Shown here: positions 12,836 to 25,137 of the stretch, one piece after another
Numbering within the stretch: position 1 is the stretch's first letter
Layout of the letters: every line of letters begins with the position of its first letter
Source: Phycomyces nitens
Lineage: Eukaryota; Mucoromycota; Mucoromycetes; Mucorales; Phycomycetaceae
Length of the DNA stretch: 64,000 nucleotides
Assembly: GCA_022702545.1 (NCBI GenBank)
Contig: JAHRBC010000008.1
Coordinates: 1,860,001-1,924,000 of the forward strand
Reading direction: 5' to 3'
Notes under the pieces: model-generated
Database searches by the model: none
What the model was told of the DNA's origin: nothing
What the model saw: the letters and a program-made list of their open reading frames with translations, nothing else
Made by a program: the position numbers and the translations under genes

Positions 12836-15391
12836 ATGCCCAGAGATATCAATGACCTTTGTATTGACACTATTCGTGTGCTTGCTGCCGATGTTGTAAG
12901 CAAAGCAAAGTCTGGCCATCCAGGTAAGTCAACCAGTGAATTTTAGTTAGCGTACCAACAATTGTCTTTAGGTGCCCCAATGGGTTGCGCTCCCATGGCA
13001 CACGTCTTGTTCAAGGAGTTTGTCAATGTCAACCCAAAGCACTCGCACTGGCCCAACCGCGACCGTTTCTTGCTCTCCAATGGCCATGCCTGTGCTCTGC
13101 AGTACATCCTCCTCCACTTTCTTGGCTTTGACTTGTCCATGGACGATCTCAAGCAGTTTCGCATGGTTGGAAGCCGGTATGATTATTGTGTTTATCATGA
13201 ATCAAATGTACTAAATAAACCATCAGAACTCCTGGCCATCCCGAGAGAGGCCACACTGACGGTGTAGAGGTCAGTAGTCTGATAATAGTGTGGACATGGA
13301 GCCAATATTTATATATGTATATGTATATAGGTCACAACAGGACCACTTGGCCAAGGTATTGCCAATGCCGTAGGTCTCGCTATTGCAGAGACCCACATGG
13401 CAGCAATCTTTAACAAGCCAAACTACCCAATCGTCGACCACCACACCTATGTAATCCTCGGCGATGGATGTCTTCAGGAAGGTGTCCAGTCAGAAGCCTG
13501 TTCATTGGCTGGGTAAGTTCCCAAATGCAAAAGTATGTATGTCATATCTGCTTACACCACCTTATAGCCATCTTCAGCTAGGCAAGCTTATTGCGCTATA
13601 TGACGACAACCAGATCACCATTGATGGCGACACCGCCGTCTCATTCACCGAGGATGTCTTGAAGCGTTTCGACAGCTATGGCTGGCACACCTTGACTGTC
13701 ACTGATGGCGACCACAACATCAACTCTATCCAAAAGGCCATTGAAGAGGCCAAAAAGGTGACCGACAAGCCAACCTTGATCAAGATCAGAACGACGATTG
13801 GTAATGTTTGAATAATAATCTATCAGTGGCCAGCTAATTAACATATATCAAACAGGTTTTGGTTCCGAGTTCCAAGGCGAAGAAAAGGTTCACGGAAGCC
13901 CATTGTCTGGTAAGTATTGATTTTATCTGTAAAATCATCTAAACACTGTTTTATATATATATATAGCCGATGATATTATCCAGCTCAAGAAAAAGTTTGG
14001 GTTCAACCCTGACGAAAAGTTTGTTGTTCCTCAAGAGGTCTATGACTTTTACCACAAGATTGCCCACAGGGGCGCAAGAGCCCAAGAGGAATGGAACTCA
14101 CTGTTTGACAGATATTCCGAAGAGTACCCCAAAGAGGCCCAGGACTTTAAGCGTCGCATGTCTGGAAAGCTTCCTGATGGCTGGAAGGACATTTTGCCAC
14201 GCTACACTCCCAATGACTCTGAAATGGCCACTCGAAAGTTATCAGAGGCCCTGCTAAACAAGGTTGCAGATGTGATTCCAGAACTTGTTGGTGGCTCTGC
14301 TGATCTGACAGGATCCAACAATACCCGCTGGAAGACAGCCGTTGATTTCCAAGCTGTAAGTTTAAGCTGCCAAAAAAGGTTTATGCCTTGCTAAACAAAA
14401 AACAAAAAACGTGTCTTTGCAGCCTTCAACCCAGCTGGGCAATTACTCTGGTCGCTACCTTCGTTATGGTGTTCGTGAACATGGCATGAACGCCATAATG
14501 AACGGCATGGCTGCATATCAAGGCATCATTCCATTCGGAGGCACATTTCTCAACTTCTTGACGTGAGTGTTTGTTAAATCTTGAAATATTGTTATTGACC
14601 CTTGGTTTCTAGATACGGCTGGGGTGCTGCACGGTTGAGTGCACTGGCCAAGCTGCGTGTCATTTACGTAATGACCCACGACTCTATCGGTCTCGGTGAA
14701 GATGGACCCACTCATCAACCGATCGAAACTCTGGCCCTGACACGCGCCACACCACAGATGCTGACCTTCCGTCCAGCAGACGGTAACGAGGTTTCTGGCG
14801 CATATCTGATTGCCATTGAACGCAACGACTATCCATCTGTAATTGCCTTGACACGTCAGAATCTGCCTCAACTAAAGGGCTCGTCAATCGAGGCCGTTCA
14901 AAAGGGTGGCTATGTGCTCGAGTCTGATCAAAAGCCAGACGTTATTGTGGTTGCCACAGGATCCGAGGTAGCCATTGCACTAAAGGCCACCAAGCTTCTC
15001 CAGCAAAAGGGTGTCAAGACCAGCTTGGTATCCATGCCATGCACAGAGCTGTTTGACGAACAGCCGCTAGAGTACAGACAATCTGTGCTTGTAAAGGGTG
15101 TTCCTGTGGTTTCTGTCGAGGCCTTGTCTACCTTTGGCTGGCAAAAGTACTCTCATGCTCAAGTAGGAATGACTACCTTTGGTTCATCTGGAGTAAGTCT
15201 TATTGCCTTTGATCCAAAATAACGTATACTAACCCATGGTATGTGTATTATATTAGCCTTATGAAGAAGTCTACAAGCACTTTAAGATCACACCAGAGCA
15301 TGTCTGCGAGGTTGCTCAGGGTGCCATCCAATACTTTAAAGAGCATGGCCATGTCCCTGAACTGTTTCCCCAGTTTGCTCCCTGTACATAA
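12836..15391 (+). CDS. TKL1: Transketolase
   Basis: 682-residue thiamine-diphosphate enzyme in ten exons (12836-12923, 12972-13176, 13227-13269, 13331-13512, 13568-13800, 13856-13909, 13967-14355, 14423-14562, 14613-15192, 15257-15391); all junctions are in frame. It moves two-carbon ketol units between sugar phosphates in the non-oxidative pentose phosphate pathway. Visible signatures: AKSGHPGAPMG, the ThDP/Mg motif beginning GDGCLQEG and closing with [13 protein letters not shown], the [14 protein letters not shown] loop with the conserved glutamate, and [18 protein letters not shown]. Length matches fungal transketolases (about 680). The short dihydroxyacetone-synthase variant is not indicated. 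Only 293 bases separate it from the CoA-transferase gene on the same strand, but eukaryotic neighbours need not be linked. Confidence 0.96.
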
Positions 15392-15683
15392 ATTCACCAA
15401 ATGTTTTCCATAAAATAAAATATAATAAAAATATTTTGTATAAAATCAACCTTGTTGACCCTCTGATTCTTAATGCACACAAATACCATATCGAAATAAT
15501 AAAAAATAAAAATGCCAATGACAAAGGATATCAAACTCCATAACCTTTTCCAGGCCTGGGAGAGTTGTACAAGGCTGGGTGATAAACGATAATCCGACCA
15601 AGGAACTATATTTAATAAAGAAATTGGGCAACAAAAAAAAAGTATACCAGTCTTGTTTCCTTTCTCTCTTGTAAATCATCTCT

Positions 15684-17399
15684 ATGCGATTTTTAATAGG
15701 GCGCCAAATAAATACTGTACGAAGCTTTGTGCCTGCCAGACGCACATTCTCGGTGTCCTCTGTCGTTTGGCGAGAACTGCAGCCAACAAATGATGACAAA
15801 GGTCCCTTGGAAGGCATCCGAGTGCTTGACTTGACTCGTGTGCTTGGTAAGCACATCATTATTATTGACGAGCAGCGCTCGTTATTATTGATATTTAATA
15901 AGATTGACTGATGGCTGTGGTTTAGCTGGTCCATATTGTACAATGATGCTGGGTGACTTGGGGTAAATACACAGCCTTGGTATATATATATAAACACACA
16001 ATCTAACCAAAGCCTCAGAGCCGAGGTTATCAAGATTGAGCACCCAAAGGGAGATGACACCCGCGCCTGGGGCCCTCCTTATGCTGAAAATGTTCACGAT
16101 CTTGGGGACGGTGTCCAGGGCGAGTCGGCTTACTTTTTGTGTGCCAACCGCAACAAGAAGTCCGTCACTGTCAATATGAAGTCCGAGGATGGACAGAGAT
16201 TGCTACATGATCTTGTGAAAAAGAGTGATATCTTGGTCGAGAACTATTTGCCTGGAAAGCTATCCGAGATGGGCATGGGATACGAGCAGCTCAAGAAGAT
16301 CAACCCAAAACTGATCTATGCCTCCATAACTGGCTATGGACAAACAGGGCCTTATGCAAAGAGACCAGGCTACGATGTGATTATCGAGGTAAATTGTAAA
16401 GTGTGTGTGTATGTGTTTTTGGTGCAAGCCAAGTAAAAAAAAATGTATAAATTACAGGCAGAAGCAGGGTTGATGCACATTACTGGTGAGCCAGATGGTG
16501 AACCTGTCAAGGTTGGTGTGGCAATCACAGGTAAAGCAACAAGAGCGATTTATAGATGAGGAGAAGAGATACTAATGCATTTGACTATAGATTTAACAAC
16601 AGGTAAAAAAGAAAAAGACAGGCACATCTTTATGCGCCAACCTGCTTCTGACCCAAGTATTTTTAAGGTCTCTATGCCCACAGTGCCATCTTGGCAGCTC
16701 TTCTTAAGCGAGGTGTGAGTGGAAAGGGTCAATGGATCGATTGCTCCTTGATCGAATCCCAGGTTGCTTCGCTGGTCAACATTGCTTCCAACTACCTTAT
16801 TGGTGGCAAAGAGGCTCAGCGAATGGGTACCTCGCATCCCTCTATTGTGCCCTACCAGGTTTTGCCCACCAAGGACTCCTTTGTGATGATTGGTGCCGGA
16901 AATGATGGCCAGTTTGCTAAGCTCTGTCGTCGAATGGGACTCGAGTCTATTGCAGATGATGATAATTACAAGTCCAACTCGGATCGTGTCAAGAATCGTT
17001 CAAAGTTGATTGGAATCCTTACCGAAAGACTCACACAAGAACCTACAGAGTACTGGTTGGATAAACTGAATGGAGCAGGATTTCCATTTGCCCCAATCAA
17101 TAATATCAAACAGACCTTTGACCACCCCCAATTGCTTGCTCGAGGACTCGTCCAAGAGGTTGAGCATGAACGAGTAGGAAAGATCAAGCTTGTTGGTAAG
17201 TAGATTTTGATTGGTTTGGTTTGGGCATGGCTAAATTCTCTGTATAGGTCCTCCTGTAAAGTACAGTGGATTCAAGACTGAAATCCGACTTCCTCCCCCT
17301 GTATTGGGTGCACACACTCACCAAGTGCTTGAGCAAGTACTTGGATATTCAGATGCAGAAATCCAACACCTTCGCAGGACAAAGGCTGTGGGTTTATAA
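15684..17399 (+). CDS. Mitochondrial class III CoA-transferase (CaiB/SUGCT-like)
   Basis: 444-residue protein in seven exons (15684-15846, 15926-15962, 16019-16388, 16458-16530, 16591-16602, 16668-17195, 17248-17399); the fifth is only 12 nt. The basic start (MRFLIGRQINTVRSFVPARR) looks like a mitochondrial presequence. Family III motifs follow: GIRVLDLTRVLAGPYCTMML, VIKIEHPKGDDTR, FLCANRNKKSVTVN, ILVENYLPG and QTGPYAKRPGYD, whose aspartate corresponds to the acyl-carrying catalytic residue of the family. Length equals human SUGCT (succinyl-CoA:glutarate CoA-transferase, 445 residues), the closest functional analogue. Other family members use oxalate, carnitine or mesaconate, so the substrate is not proven. 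Confidence 0.88.
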
Positions 17400-17572
17400 T
17401 AGAACTTTTTATTCCAAAATTATATAAAAATGTCTGATAATAATAATAATCACAATGGGTTGTTTCTTTTCCTCCGAAAAGAATAAGCCTTGGGGCTCTA
17501 TACGATCGTTTCATCCTTGGGGACTCTCTTCTTGTGTGGATTAGATTGCCCACAAAGACATCCATTCACTCA

Positions 17573-18528
17573 CTAACCGCGGACGTACTTGACCTTTTGT
17601 TTCTTTTGCTTTGTGGGAGTAGAAGGTCCAGGCATATCTGGGGGTGGCATCATTGCAGCATTATTGGCATTCATCTCGGCCAGGGTTGGCAGACCTTGGG
17701 CCTTGCGATGATCATCAGCAATAGCCTCTACCTGAGCCAGAGTTGCAAGGGGAGACAGGATATTTCCAGGCAGCTTACTTTCCTTTTGGATGGTAGGCAA
17801 GCGATCGGCAATTGTCTTGAAAAGCTGCTTTCCTTTAAAAAAAACCCCCCACTCTTTAATCCAACTGATTCCATAGACACACATTTACTTACTGGTAGTG
17901 CAGTTTGGGTTCATGAAAAAGTTGCTCTTGTTCTTGAGCTGGACACGAACACGTCCAGGGTTTGCCCAGTCGCGAGGATGTTTCTTGCCCTAGAGAGAGA
18001 GAGATTGTTATGTAAATAAAGCAACTACCAATCTTATTGATTTGATTACCTCGTAAACAACCGAGAGGCCCATACTCTGGACAGCCAGAGCCATGTGGTA
18101 AGCATGGGGGTTCTTGACAGCACTGGACTTTGAAATCTTGCGTCCTTCGGTCACAGACTTGTCTGCGTCAATGTAAGCAGGATAGACACACACCCAACTT
18201 GCAAAACAGAAATAAAAAAAAAACAATAATTAAAAAACCATATATATATATATATCACAATGTTTGCTTACTCTTTGTATTCCGAGGGATCCATGGTTCT
18301 TACACCCTGAGGAGTAGTCGCGACAGAGATGTTGCCACTTGGCTTGCTGGAACTTGCTTGTGGTCTCATGTCAGCACCGGCAGACATCTTTTTCATGAGG
18401 TCCTGCAGACCGCTCATGGGATCATTCTGATCGTCGGGAAGAGGAAAATCCATATTGTCAATATCATCCTCATCATCCAAGAACACAGAGTTCTTTTGGG
18501 TCTCCTTGAGTTTCTTGAGCATCGACAT
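17573..18528 (-). CDS. SEC65: Signal recognition particle 19 kDa subunit (SRP19/Sec65)
   Basis: 253-residue protein in four exons (18528-18272, 18197-18050, 17989-17893, 17832-17573). The core domain carries WVCVYPAYIDADKSVTEGRK, the RNA-contacting region, then KNPHAYHMALAVQSMGL and KHPRDWANPGRVRVQL, which match SRP19. An acidic N-terminal extension (FLDDEDDIDNMDFPLPDD) and a lysine-rich tail (KQKKQKVKYVRG) flank it, as in yeast Sec65. It binds SRP RNA and helps Srp54 loading in co-translational targeting to the ER. It is convergent with the CoA-transferase gene, 173 bases apart. Confidence 0.92.
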
Positions 18529-18884
18529 TTGGGGATTTAAAGTATGGAAAAGTTGAACAGTCCTTGATGTTGAATATGTATATATTTATTTATTTTTATT
18601 GTACATTATAATTTTTTTAAAAATACGACGATTGCAGTGCGGAATACAGCTGGTTGATTAAAATGAAGAAAAGGAGGGGGGTTTCAAACAGACTTTGAAT
18701 TTTAATTTTATTTTATTCTGTATTTCTCTCTAGATTTATTCTAATAAAGATTGTCAGATAATTGGAGAGAGCAAATTGGTCTATATGTATTGGTTTTTAT
18801 AAGCCATGAATTCAATACATTTATCAAGCCACATGTATTCTTGAAAGATGATTACTAAATCATGGCACTAGGTTTGATAAAATA

Positions 18885-19204
18885 GAGAAGGGGATATCTT
18901 ATGAAAATTTATAAATTTTAAGGGTCTGTGATTAAGTCGGTTCTTATATGTGAGACATCGCTTCATTTTTAAAGTCCTATGAAAATTTGGATCCTAGTTA
19001 TGAAAGAATCCTTGCAAATTTACGTGATTTTACGTAAATTTCGAGCCAAATTCTCGTAAGAAAATAAAATATGTGCTAGACGTCATCCAGTTTTACGAAA
19101 ATTTCATAATTCTATGACTTATCGGAGATATTAAATGTTCTTTTGAGTTTAAATTTGTTGTACAAATATAGAAATTATAAATTTTCATAAGATATCCCCT
19201 TCTC
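18885..19204. mobile_element. MITE-like element with 30 bp perfect inverted repeats and TA flanks
   Basis: A 320 bp element. Its left end starts GAGAAGGGGATATCTTATGA and the first 30 bases are the exact reverse complement of the last 30, which end ATCCCCTTCTC. Both ends are bordered by TA (18883-18884 and 19205-19206), the target duplication expected for Tc1/mariner-type transposition. The interior is AT-rich, has TTTTACG-AAATTT sub-repeats and holds no ORF, so it is non-autonomous. Assignment to Tc1/mariner rests only on the TA and the repeat form. Confidence 0.8.
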
Positions 19205-19550
19205 TAATAAAGAGATTTTCAGTGAATTTCTGTATCAATGCCAAGATTACAAATCCATCAAGATTCCAGCATTGGTTAGGCGGCTATGGGTGATCACTGC
19301 ATTTTTTCGGTCCCCAAAGATTGATGCAATAAATTGTACATTGTACCTGTCAATTGCTGAATATATTTGTATTCTTGTACAAATACATTGCCTTTATATT
19401 TTTATTTTGGTTAATTGTTCCAAATAGGTCCTTCTCATGGCACTTGATAAAACCCTGCGCCAGGCATAAACTAGTGCCCTTTATATTGTTCAATTAAAAA
19501 ACACACACAGAATATTTGATGCAAAGACAACTGGTATTTACTAGACAGTC

Positions 19551-19733
19551 ATGACTAATGAAATATCGCCCTTGCTGTCAATGCCTCTATACTCCTATTA
19601 TCATTCAGAAAGGGTGCCTGATGAGGTGAACAGAGCCGTGGATCCAATTGACCGCTGCTTGTATTTTGCACTGTTTGGACTCGGTTGTAGGATTTACACG
19701 TATATATATATATATATTATCGGTCGGCGTTAA
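19551..19733 (+). CDS. Possible small protein or gene fragment
   Basis: A 60-codon frame from ATG 19551. The first ~47 codons look coding (motifs SPLLSMPLYSYYHSER, VDPIDRCLYFALFGLGC), with a hydrophobic run near residues 37-47; the rest runs into a TA microsatellite. It could be a tiny membrane protein, the first exon of a lost gene, or chance. No family recognised. Confidence 0.22.
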   Translation: MTNEISPLLSMPLYSYYHSERVPDEVNRAVDPIDRCLYFALFGLGCRIYTYIYIYIIGRR

Positions 19734-19810
19734 TTTATCTCGCCTGTATCATACATTACACATTTTTATATATATTTCAAAAAAAATTCTTCATTTGTAA
19801 TCTATTAACC

Positions 19811-21244
19811 ATGAATAAAGCAGGAACTCTGAGAAGTCAAACGCTAATGATTGGCAAGACGGGATCGTCCGTAGTGTCTTACCAAGTGAGATCTAGATTC
19901 CATCAAAACTGAAAACCTTCATTTTGATCACCCATTGACTGATGAGATTGTACAGGAAGAAGATGCGCAATGCCCAGTCTGCAAGAGTGACAAGTACCTC
20001 ACACCTAATCTCAAACTCCTCGTCTCGCCATGCTTCCACAAAATGCAAGTGTATATCATCAATCCGAGATTATTAATGGCTTCTTTAGGTGTGAGTCTTG
20101 TATAGATCGATTGTTTAGTGCTGGTCCAGCACCGTGTCCAATTTGTCAGCAGGTCCTGCGAAAGAACCAGTTCATGTCCCAGATCTTTGAGGACCTGACG
20201 GTTGAAAAGGAAGTGCGGATCCGCAAGAGGGTAGCAAAGGTGTAAGTCAAGCACAAGAGATAATTAAATAATTAAATATATATTTATATATTTAAATCCT
20301 ATATATTTATATATATACATAAAAAAGATTCAACAAACGCCCAGAGGACTTTTCAAGTCTTCGATTGTACAATGATTACCTTGAGATGGTCGAAGACATT
20401 AGTAAGTAAACTCGATCCAATTCGACCAATTTTATTCAAATCATGAAGCTTTCAATTTGATGAACGAGGTCGATGTGGCCGAGACAGAGGCCAAGATTGC
20501 TGCCTATGAGAATGAGAATAAGGACAGCATTGCTGCAAACCAAGCCCGCATGGTAAGACTATTATGATGAACTGGCTGAGTGGGTGGGTACTGATTATTT
20601 GAATCCAGGCCAATGAGCAACGGTTCATGAACTACCAAGAAGAACTCGAGAAGCAGCAACGAGAACAGAAACGAGAAGAATATCTACAGCAATTGGAAGA
20701 AGAGCGAAGACAAAAAGAGCAAGAAAAGGCCGAGATTATCAAAGAATTGGCAAGTAAATTGGATTACATGTCTTGAAATAAATAACAATGTTTTTCTTCT
20801 TCTTTTAGGCCACATCCAATAAACCAGCACAGGCAGTGTTGGCTACGCGACAGACAGCAGCCCTCAAGCGATCGTCTGCCTTGCGCCAACAAACAGATAC
20901 TGCCGTACCTGCTCGCCTGGCAATGCCTTCATGGCTCACATCTGCCATGGACACAGAAGGAGACATGAGGGACATTGAGACCGAGTTTGATTCTCTGGGG
21001 ATGGAATACGAATATACTGGTGGATTTACACTTAGAGAGGCCTACATTGATCCGTAAGCAAATGTTTGCCATCAATTCAATGATTCTAATCATAATCTTT
21101 AGATCGACTGATTATCTACACAACAATAAGCCTGCAAGAGCTGGTGGATATACCGCCAGATTTGCGTTTCAGCGTGGCATTACGGATGCATTTACTGGCA
21201 TATTGTGCCCACCTATACAAGGACTTGAACAAGAGATACATTAG
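19811..21244 (+). CDS. TFB3: TFIIH/CDK-activating kinase assembly subunit Tfb3 (MAT1)
   Basis: 340-residue protein in eight exons (19811-19885, 19956-20044, 20089-20241, 20328-20401, 20449-20552, 20609-20749, 20809-21053, 21103-21244). Near the N-terminus lies a C3HC4 RING: CPVCKSDKY, SPCFHKMCESCIDRLF, CPICQQ. Then come the MAT1 motif FNKRPEDFSSLRLYNDYLE, a charged coiled coil (about residues 165-215), and the C-terminal cyclin/CDK-binding part. MAT1 stabilises Cdk7-cyclin H (Kin28-Ccl1) and links it to core TFIIH for CTD phosphorylation. Introns 2 (20045-20088) and 6 (20750-20808) begin with GC, not GT: only GCAAGT donors keep the RING (HK-M-CESC) and the coiled-coil frame. Confidence 0.93.
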
Positions 21245-21370
21245 GATGGATTTATTTAAAAGGATAAAGAATAGTAAATGTACAATGAATGATAATAATA
21301 ATAATAATAAAAAGGAAAGTGTTTGTGACAATGTAATAGAGATGGATCGCATATCACTTTCTTTTTTTTT

Positions 21371-21879
21371 TTAACCTTGGATCACACAACTTAACCGATA
21401 CTTCAGGCCAAGGTAAGAGAGGTAGAATCTGGTCGGGAAGACGCGAATGGTCTTTAGCTGTGGAAAGTTGCGGTCTAGATAAAGAGAAAGAGAGAAATGA
21501 GAGAGAAATGAGTAACCAAGGCTACATGGAAATGTTTTAAAAAAAAGGGCTTGCCTTTGATGTCCACATAAATGCCTATAAAAGTCCAATTTTGTTACTG
21601 AAATAGTAACACACAAAAGGCGAAATCTAAAAAGTTAGAAGAACAATTTGTTGGGTCTTCATTACCTCCGAGTGTAAAGGCCTGTTCGATTTTCCAGTGG
21701 TTTGCACTCTCGAATGGAGTCCAGTTGTTTTCACGAAAAAATAGCCAGGTGACTTCCTGGCCATGGTCTCTTGGATACGATTTGGTTTCTTGGTCGGATT
21801 CATGCCTTGGATGTAATGTACGTGTGATTGGGTATGTGTATTCACAGGATTCCTGTGTTGAATTGGTCAGACGATGCAT
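21371..21879 (-). CDS. Small stand-alone WWE-domain protein
   Basis: 112 residues from ATG 21879 in three exons (21879-21666, 21575-21555, 21474-21371). An in-frame ATG at 21909 would add ten residues. The middle exon is 21 nt and the second intron (21475-21554) starts with GC. The spliced protein carries one WWE fold: WLFFRENNWTPFESANHWKI, then IEQAFTLGG, IYVDIKDRNFPQLKTIRVFP and YLSYLGLKYRL. WWE domains bind ADP-ribose units or occur in E3 ligases, PARPs and DDHD phospholipases; here no partner domain is present. Conserved residues reappear only with the microexon model, which supports it. Function unknown. Confidence 0.72.
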
Positions 21880-21931
21880 CTTGATGTAAGAAAAGGAAAG
21901 GGAAAACAAAAAGGCAATTATTTTTATACAA

Positions 21932-21932
21932 C

Positions 21933-22001
<69 letters not shown>
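21932..22001. repeat. (AAT)n microsatellite, about 70 bp
   Basis: Uninterrupted AAT/ATA trinucleotide repeat between the WWE gene start and the MFS transporter stop. Confidence 0.95.
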
Positions 22002-22002
<1 letters not shown>

Positions 22003-22069
22003 TAAATGGATACAATGTTTTTATTTTATTTTTATTTATTTGTTTTTTTGGTACTACATAGCCCCAATT

Positions 22070-24104
22070 CTAGTGACCAATGTCTTCAAGAGAGCCTAGA
22101 GATGAACAATATTAGCAAGGAATCGGTTGCCTAGCAATTACCTCTGCCCAAGAGTGGTTCGAATGATATGTCATCTGGAATAATGGTCTTTTCTCCATCG
22201 TTTGACTGATGGGAGATGTATCCAATTGTGCCCATTGATCCAATAAAGATCAGAATACAGAATACACTCACAGTAAACCCGGTGTCTAGTAGATGGATTG
22301 CTTAGATTCAATAATCAATCACGGTTACTTACGATAGTATGGGGCATCTATAAGAACAGTAAATCAATACAGCCATCATCACTATCATCATCAGAATATT
22401 CACTCTTACCTGTCACTGGCCAGAGAATCAAGGGTGTCCAGGTCCACATGAGGGAAGCAGAGGTGTTCATGACTGCAATCGACATGGCTCTTATTTCGGT
22501 ATGGGGCGAGATGATTTCGCTTGCCCATGTCATCACAATCTATATGGCCTGGTTTGAGTATGATCAATAGCAGACTTGCTTACAGATGTAGTTGACTTTA
22601 GGCCTGAATCGGTAAAGATGAAGCCAAGGTACAAGAGGCCAAAGGGCTGGACAAATCCAGATAGCATACTAGAACAGCATTAGCCATTGATCCAGTATAT
22701 ATGTATATATAAAGATAGTTACCAGCAGCCAATGAAGCCAAACACACAGGGAACAATAATGCACCTTTTTGTTTCAAATGGTTAAGATTTCGATCATGAT
22801 TTATATATTTATATATATATACATATATATAAATATATTGTCTCACCAGACTCTTGTACGCAGATGGTCACTGATGAACCCATTGGCCAGAGTGAATGCC
22901 ATGGTTATTAGGGTATTTGGCTAAGATATTGGTCAATATATTAGCCAAAGACCTCTTTACTTACAGTCGTCAAGAGGTTGGAAGTAACGGCATCATAGCC
23001 GAGTTTCTTTGCGACAATTCCCAACACATGAGGAGCACCCAACGCAATATGGACAGATGCCCAACCGAGCACAAACAGTCCGAGATATTTGTTTCCTAGT
23101 ACATGCTTAATAAAACTCTTTGTGATCCTTGGTGCCGTTGGTTTCTGGGTGTCCTCGAGGCGTCTGGTAGCCAATTGGCTTTCCTTTGAGATCATTAAAT
23201 AAGAATCCATATATACACACACAAGATCTACTTACTGATCTTGATAGCCATTGGGTATTGTAAGGATAGTCTGGCAGCCCAATATATCCAAACAGTGCAA
23301 GAAGGGCAGTTATAAAGGCATCAAAGAGAAACATCCACCTCCAACTAATAAAAATGGTTATCAATGATTGAAGCACTCTCTCTACAGGCCATATTTACCC
23401 ACTGATTCCAAATACACCGTCAAGGGTCTTTAGCATGATTGCCTGGATCACTCCACTCAGACCACTTCCCAGGGACCCAAAGATGGTCAAGATGGCTAGT
23501 CTCTTGCCGAGTTCTCTCTTTGTGTACCAACTGCCGATCAAAAATACAATCTATGATTATATTAGATTTTTTTAATTTTTTTTTTTTGATTTAGTAAGGC
23601 TTACACCAGGATAGAAGCCAGCTTCTGATAGACCAAGTAAGAGTCTGATGACATAGACAGTCTTGACATTCTGAGCACAGGCCATGGCTACTGTCAAGAC
23701 ACACCAGATGACCTCGAGACATGACAGATAGACAGAAGGTCTCAGTTTGGACAACATTATGTTTGAAGGTATCTGCATCCTAAGGTACACTTGTCAAAGG
23801 GGGTGGAGGAGGAAGAGGCTTTGATTAGCCAAAAAGGGGTGCTTACACCAAGTATCCAATCATAAACAGGACGCTCATCCAATTGTACTGGATACCCGTA
23901 ATATTTAACTCTTCTTCCATGCCACTTATAAAGGCGCTTCCTGGACAGAGATAAGTAACAGCAGGGTATTCTGTGGTTCTTACCGAGATTCGTATTGTCC
24001 AATGTCTTTACGAGATTGCCAAACATTGCAAACACCAAGAGTCTCTTGTCTAATTTCCTAACCAGAGATCTCTCATTTGCAATCTCATTCTCAATTTCGG
24101 TCAT
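22070..24104 (-). CDS. MFS transporter, Dal5-like anion:cation symporter family
   Basis: 461-residue membrane protein in 13 exons (24104-23984, 23940-23847, 23779-23605, 23550-23399, 23344-23236, 23183-22965, 22920-22847, 22764-22723, 22668-22584, 22539-22410, 22347-22333, 22285-22142, 22095-22070). All junctions keep frame; exon 11 is only 15 nt. Family landmarks: KLDKRLLVFAMFGNLVKTLD, QYNWMSVLFMIGYLVMQIPS, the signature RLLLGLSEAGFYPG, SGWRWMFLFDA and a late WASEIISPHTEIRAMSIAVMN. About twelve hydrophobic segments are expected. Dal5-type carriers import allantoate, ureidosuccinate, nicotinate, vitamins or dipeptides across the plasma membrane. The substrate cannot be read from sequence. Confidence 0.88.
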
Positions 24105-25137
24105 GATGATAAGAACAGAGAGAAAGTTATTTAAAGATTTGGGCTTTTTTATATATATATAAATATAAATATAAATATTTAAATATTTAAATACAAATAT
24201 TTAAATATACTCGAGTATCAAGTAAATACCTTTTTTTTCATATATACACATCTTACACATCTTACAGATATACATAATTGCATGTAAGGATAAAGTATAC
24301 CTGTTTAATTAATATTGATAGCCAAACTTACCTTTTAGTCTTTAAATGAAAGGTCCTATTGTTGTTCCAAAATGGACATTTTTGATTTATATACAATAAG
24401 AATGGTGTGATTGAGTATGTGTGATTAATCGCAAAAATATAAAATACTTGCGAAATTGGTGGCAGCTCACGTGATTAATTAGAGTTCAAATCAATATTAA
24501 TTTTATAAGGAAGATTATCTTGCATTCATTTATCCAATCTTTTTACGAGTACCGAGTGGGTGAGAGGGAAAGGGGAAGGGGGGGAGAAGGGGGGGTATTC
24601 CAGATCAATTGTATTGTATCTGCAATATAATTAGATTATTGTGCTCTTATTGGTTATTTGACCAAGATGTATTTTTACATATAAAACAAACGGGTCATAA
24701 ATAAAGCTTAAAATAATAATAATAATAATAATATTTATTTTATTTTTTATTTATTATACTTTTACCCCACATAATATACACACATTTTATAAAATAACAA
24801 ATGTTTATTTGTTTTTGTAATAATGTCTTCCATAATTAGTCATAGTAACATAACTAAAAGTAGAAGTGTTTGTCTGGGGACAATTCTATTTTATTTATTT
24901 GGTTGGAGATCCCTTTTATTTTATTTTATTATATTATTATTATTTATTTATTTATTATTATTATTATTATTTTTATAATATCCACATATTTTATATTTTG
25001 AAACAACGACTGACCCCACAATTTGTGAATATTAGGTTAACTATATAAACCCTCCAATATTCTCCTACATTTCCCTACCATTTTACTTCTTTTTATTTTC
25101 TTTGTCTCAAGTACATTGAATATCTTAAACGTACAAG
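24105..25137. other. AT-rich intergenic region
   Basis: About 1 kb with ATT/AAT and TTTA microsatellites (24715-24740, 24900-24975) and a G-rich patch near 24560-24595. No gene is seen. Confidence 0.5.
25042..25049 (+). promoter_or_regulatory. Probable TATA box of the small spliced ORF at 25138
   Basis: TATATAAA about 90 bases before ATG 25138, followed by a CT-rich tract and an A-rich leader (TTAAACGTACAAG). It looks like a real core promoter and is the main reason to take the small ORF seriously. Confidence 0.35.

Larger units (their letters stand above)
18529..19810. other. Intergenic region with a TIR element
   Basis: Divergent spacer between SEC65 and TFB3. It contains the inverted-repeat element at 18885-19204 and a short protein-like open frame at 19551-19733, listed separately. 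Nothing else is recognised. Confidence 0.5.
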
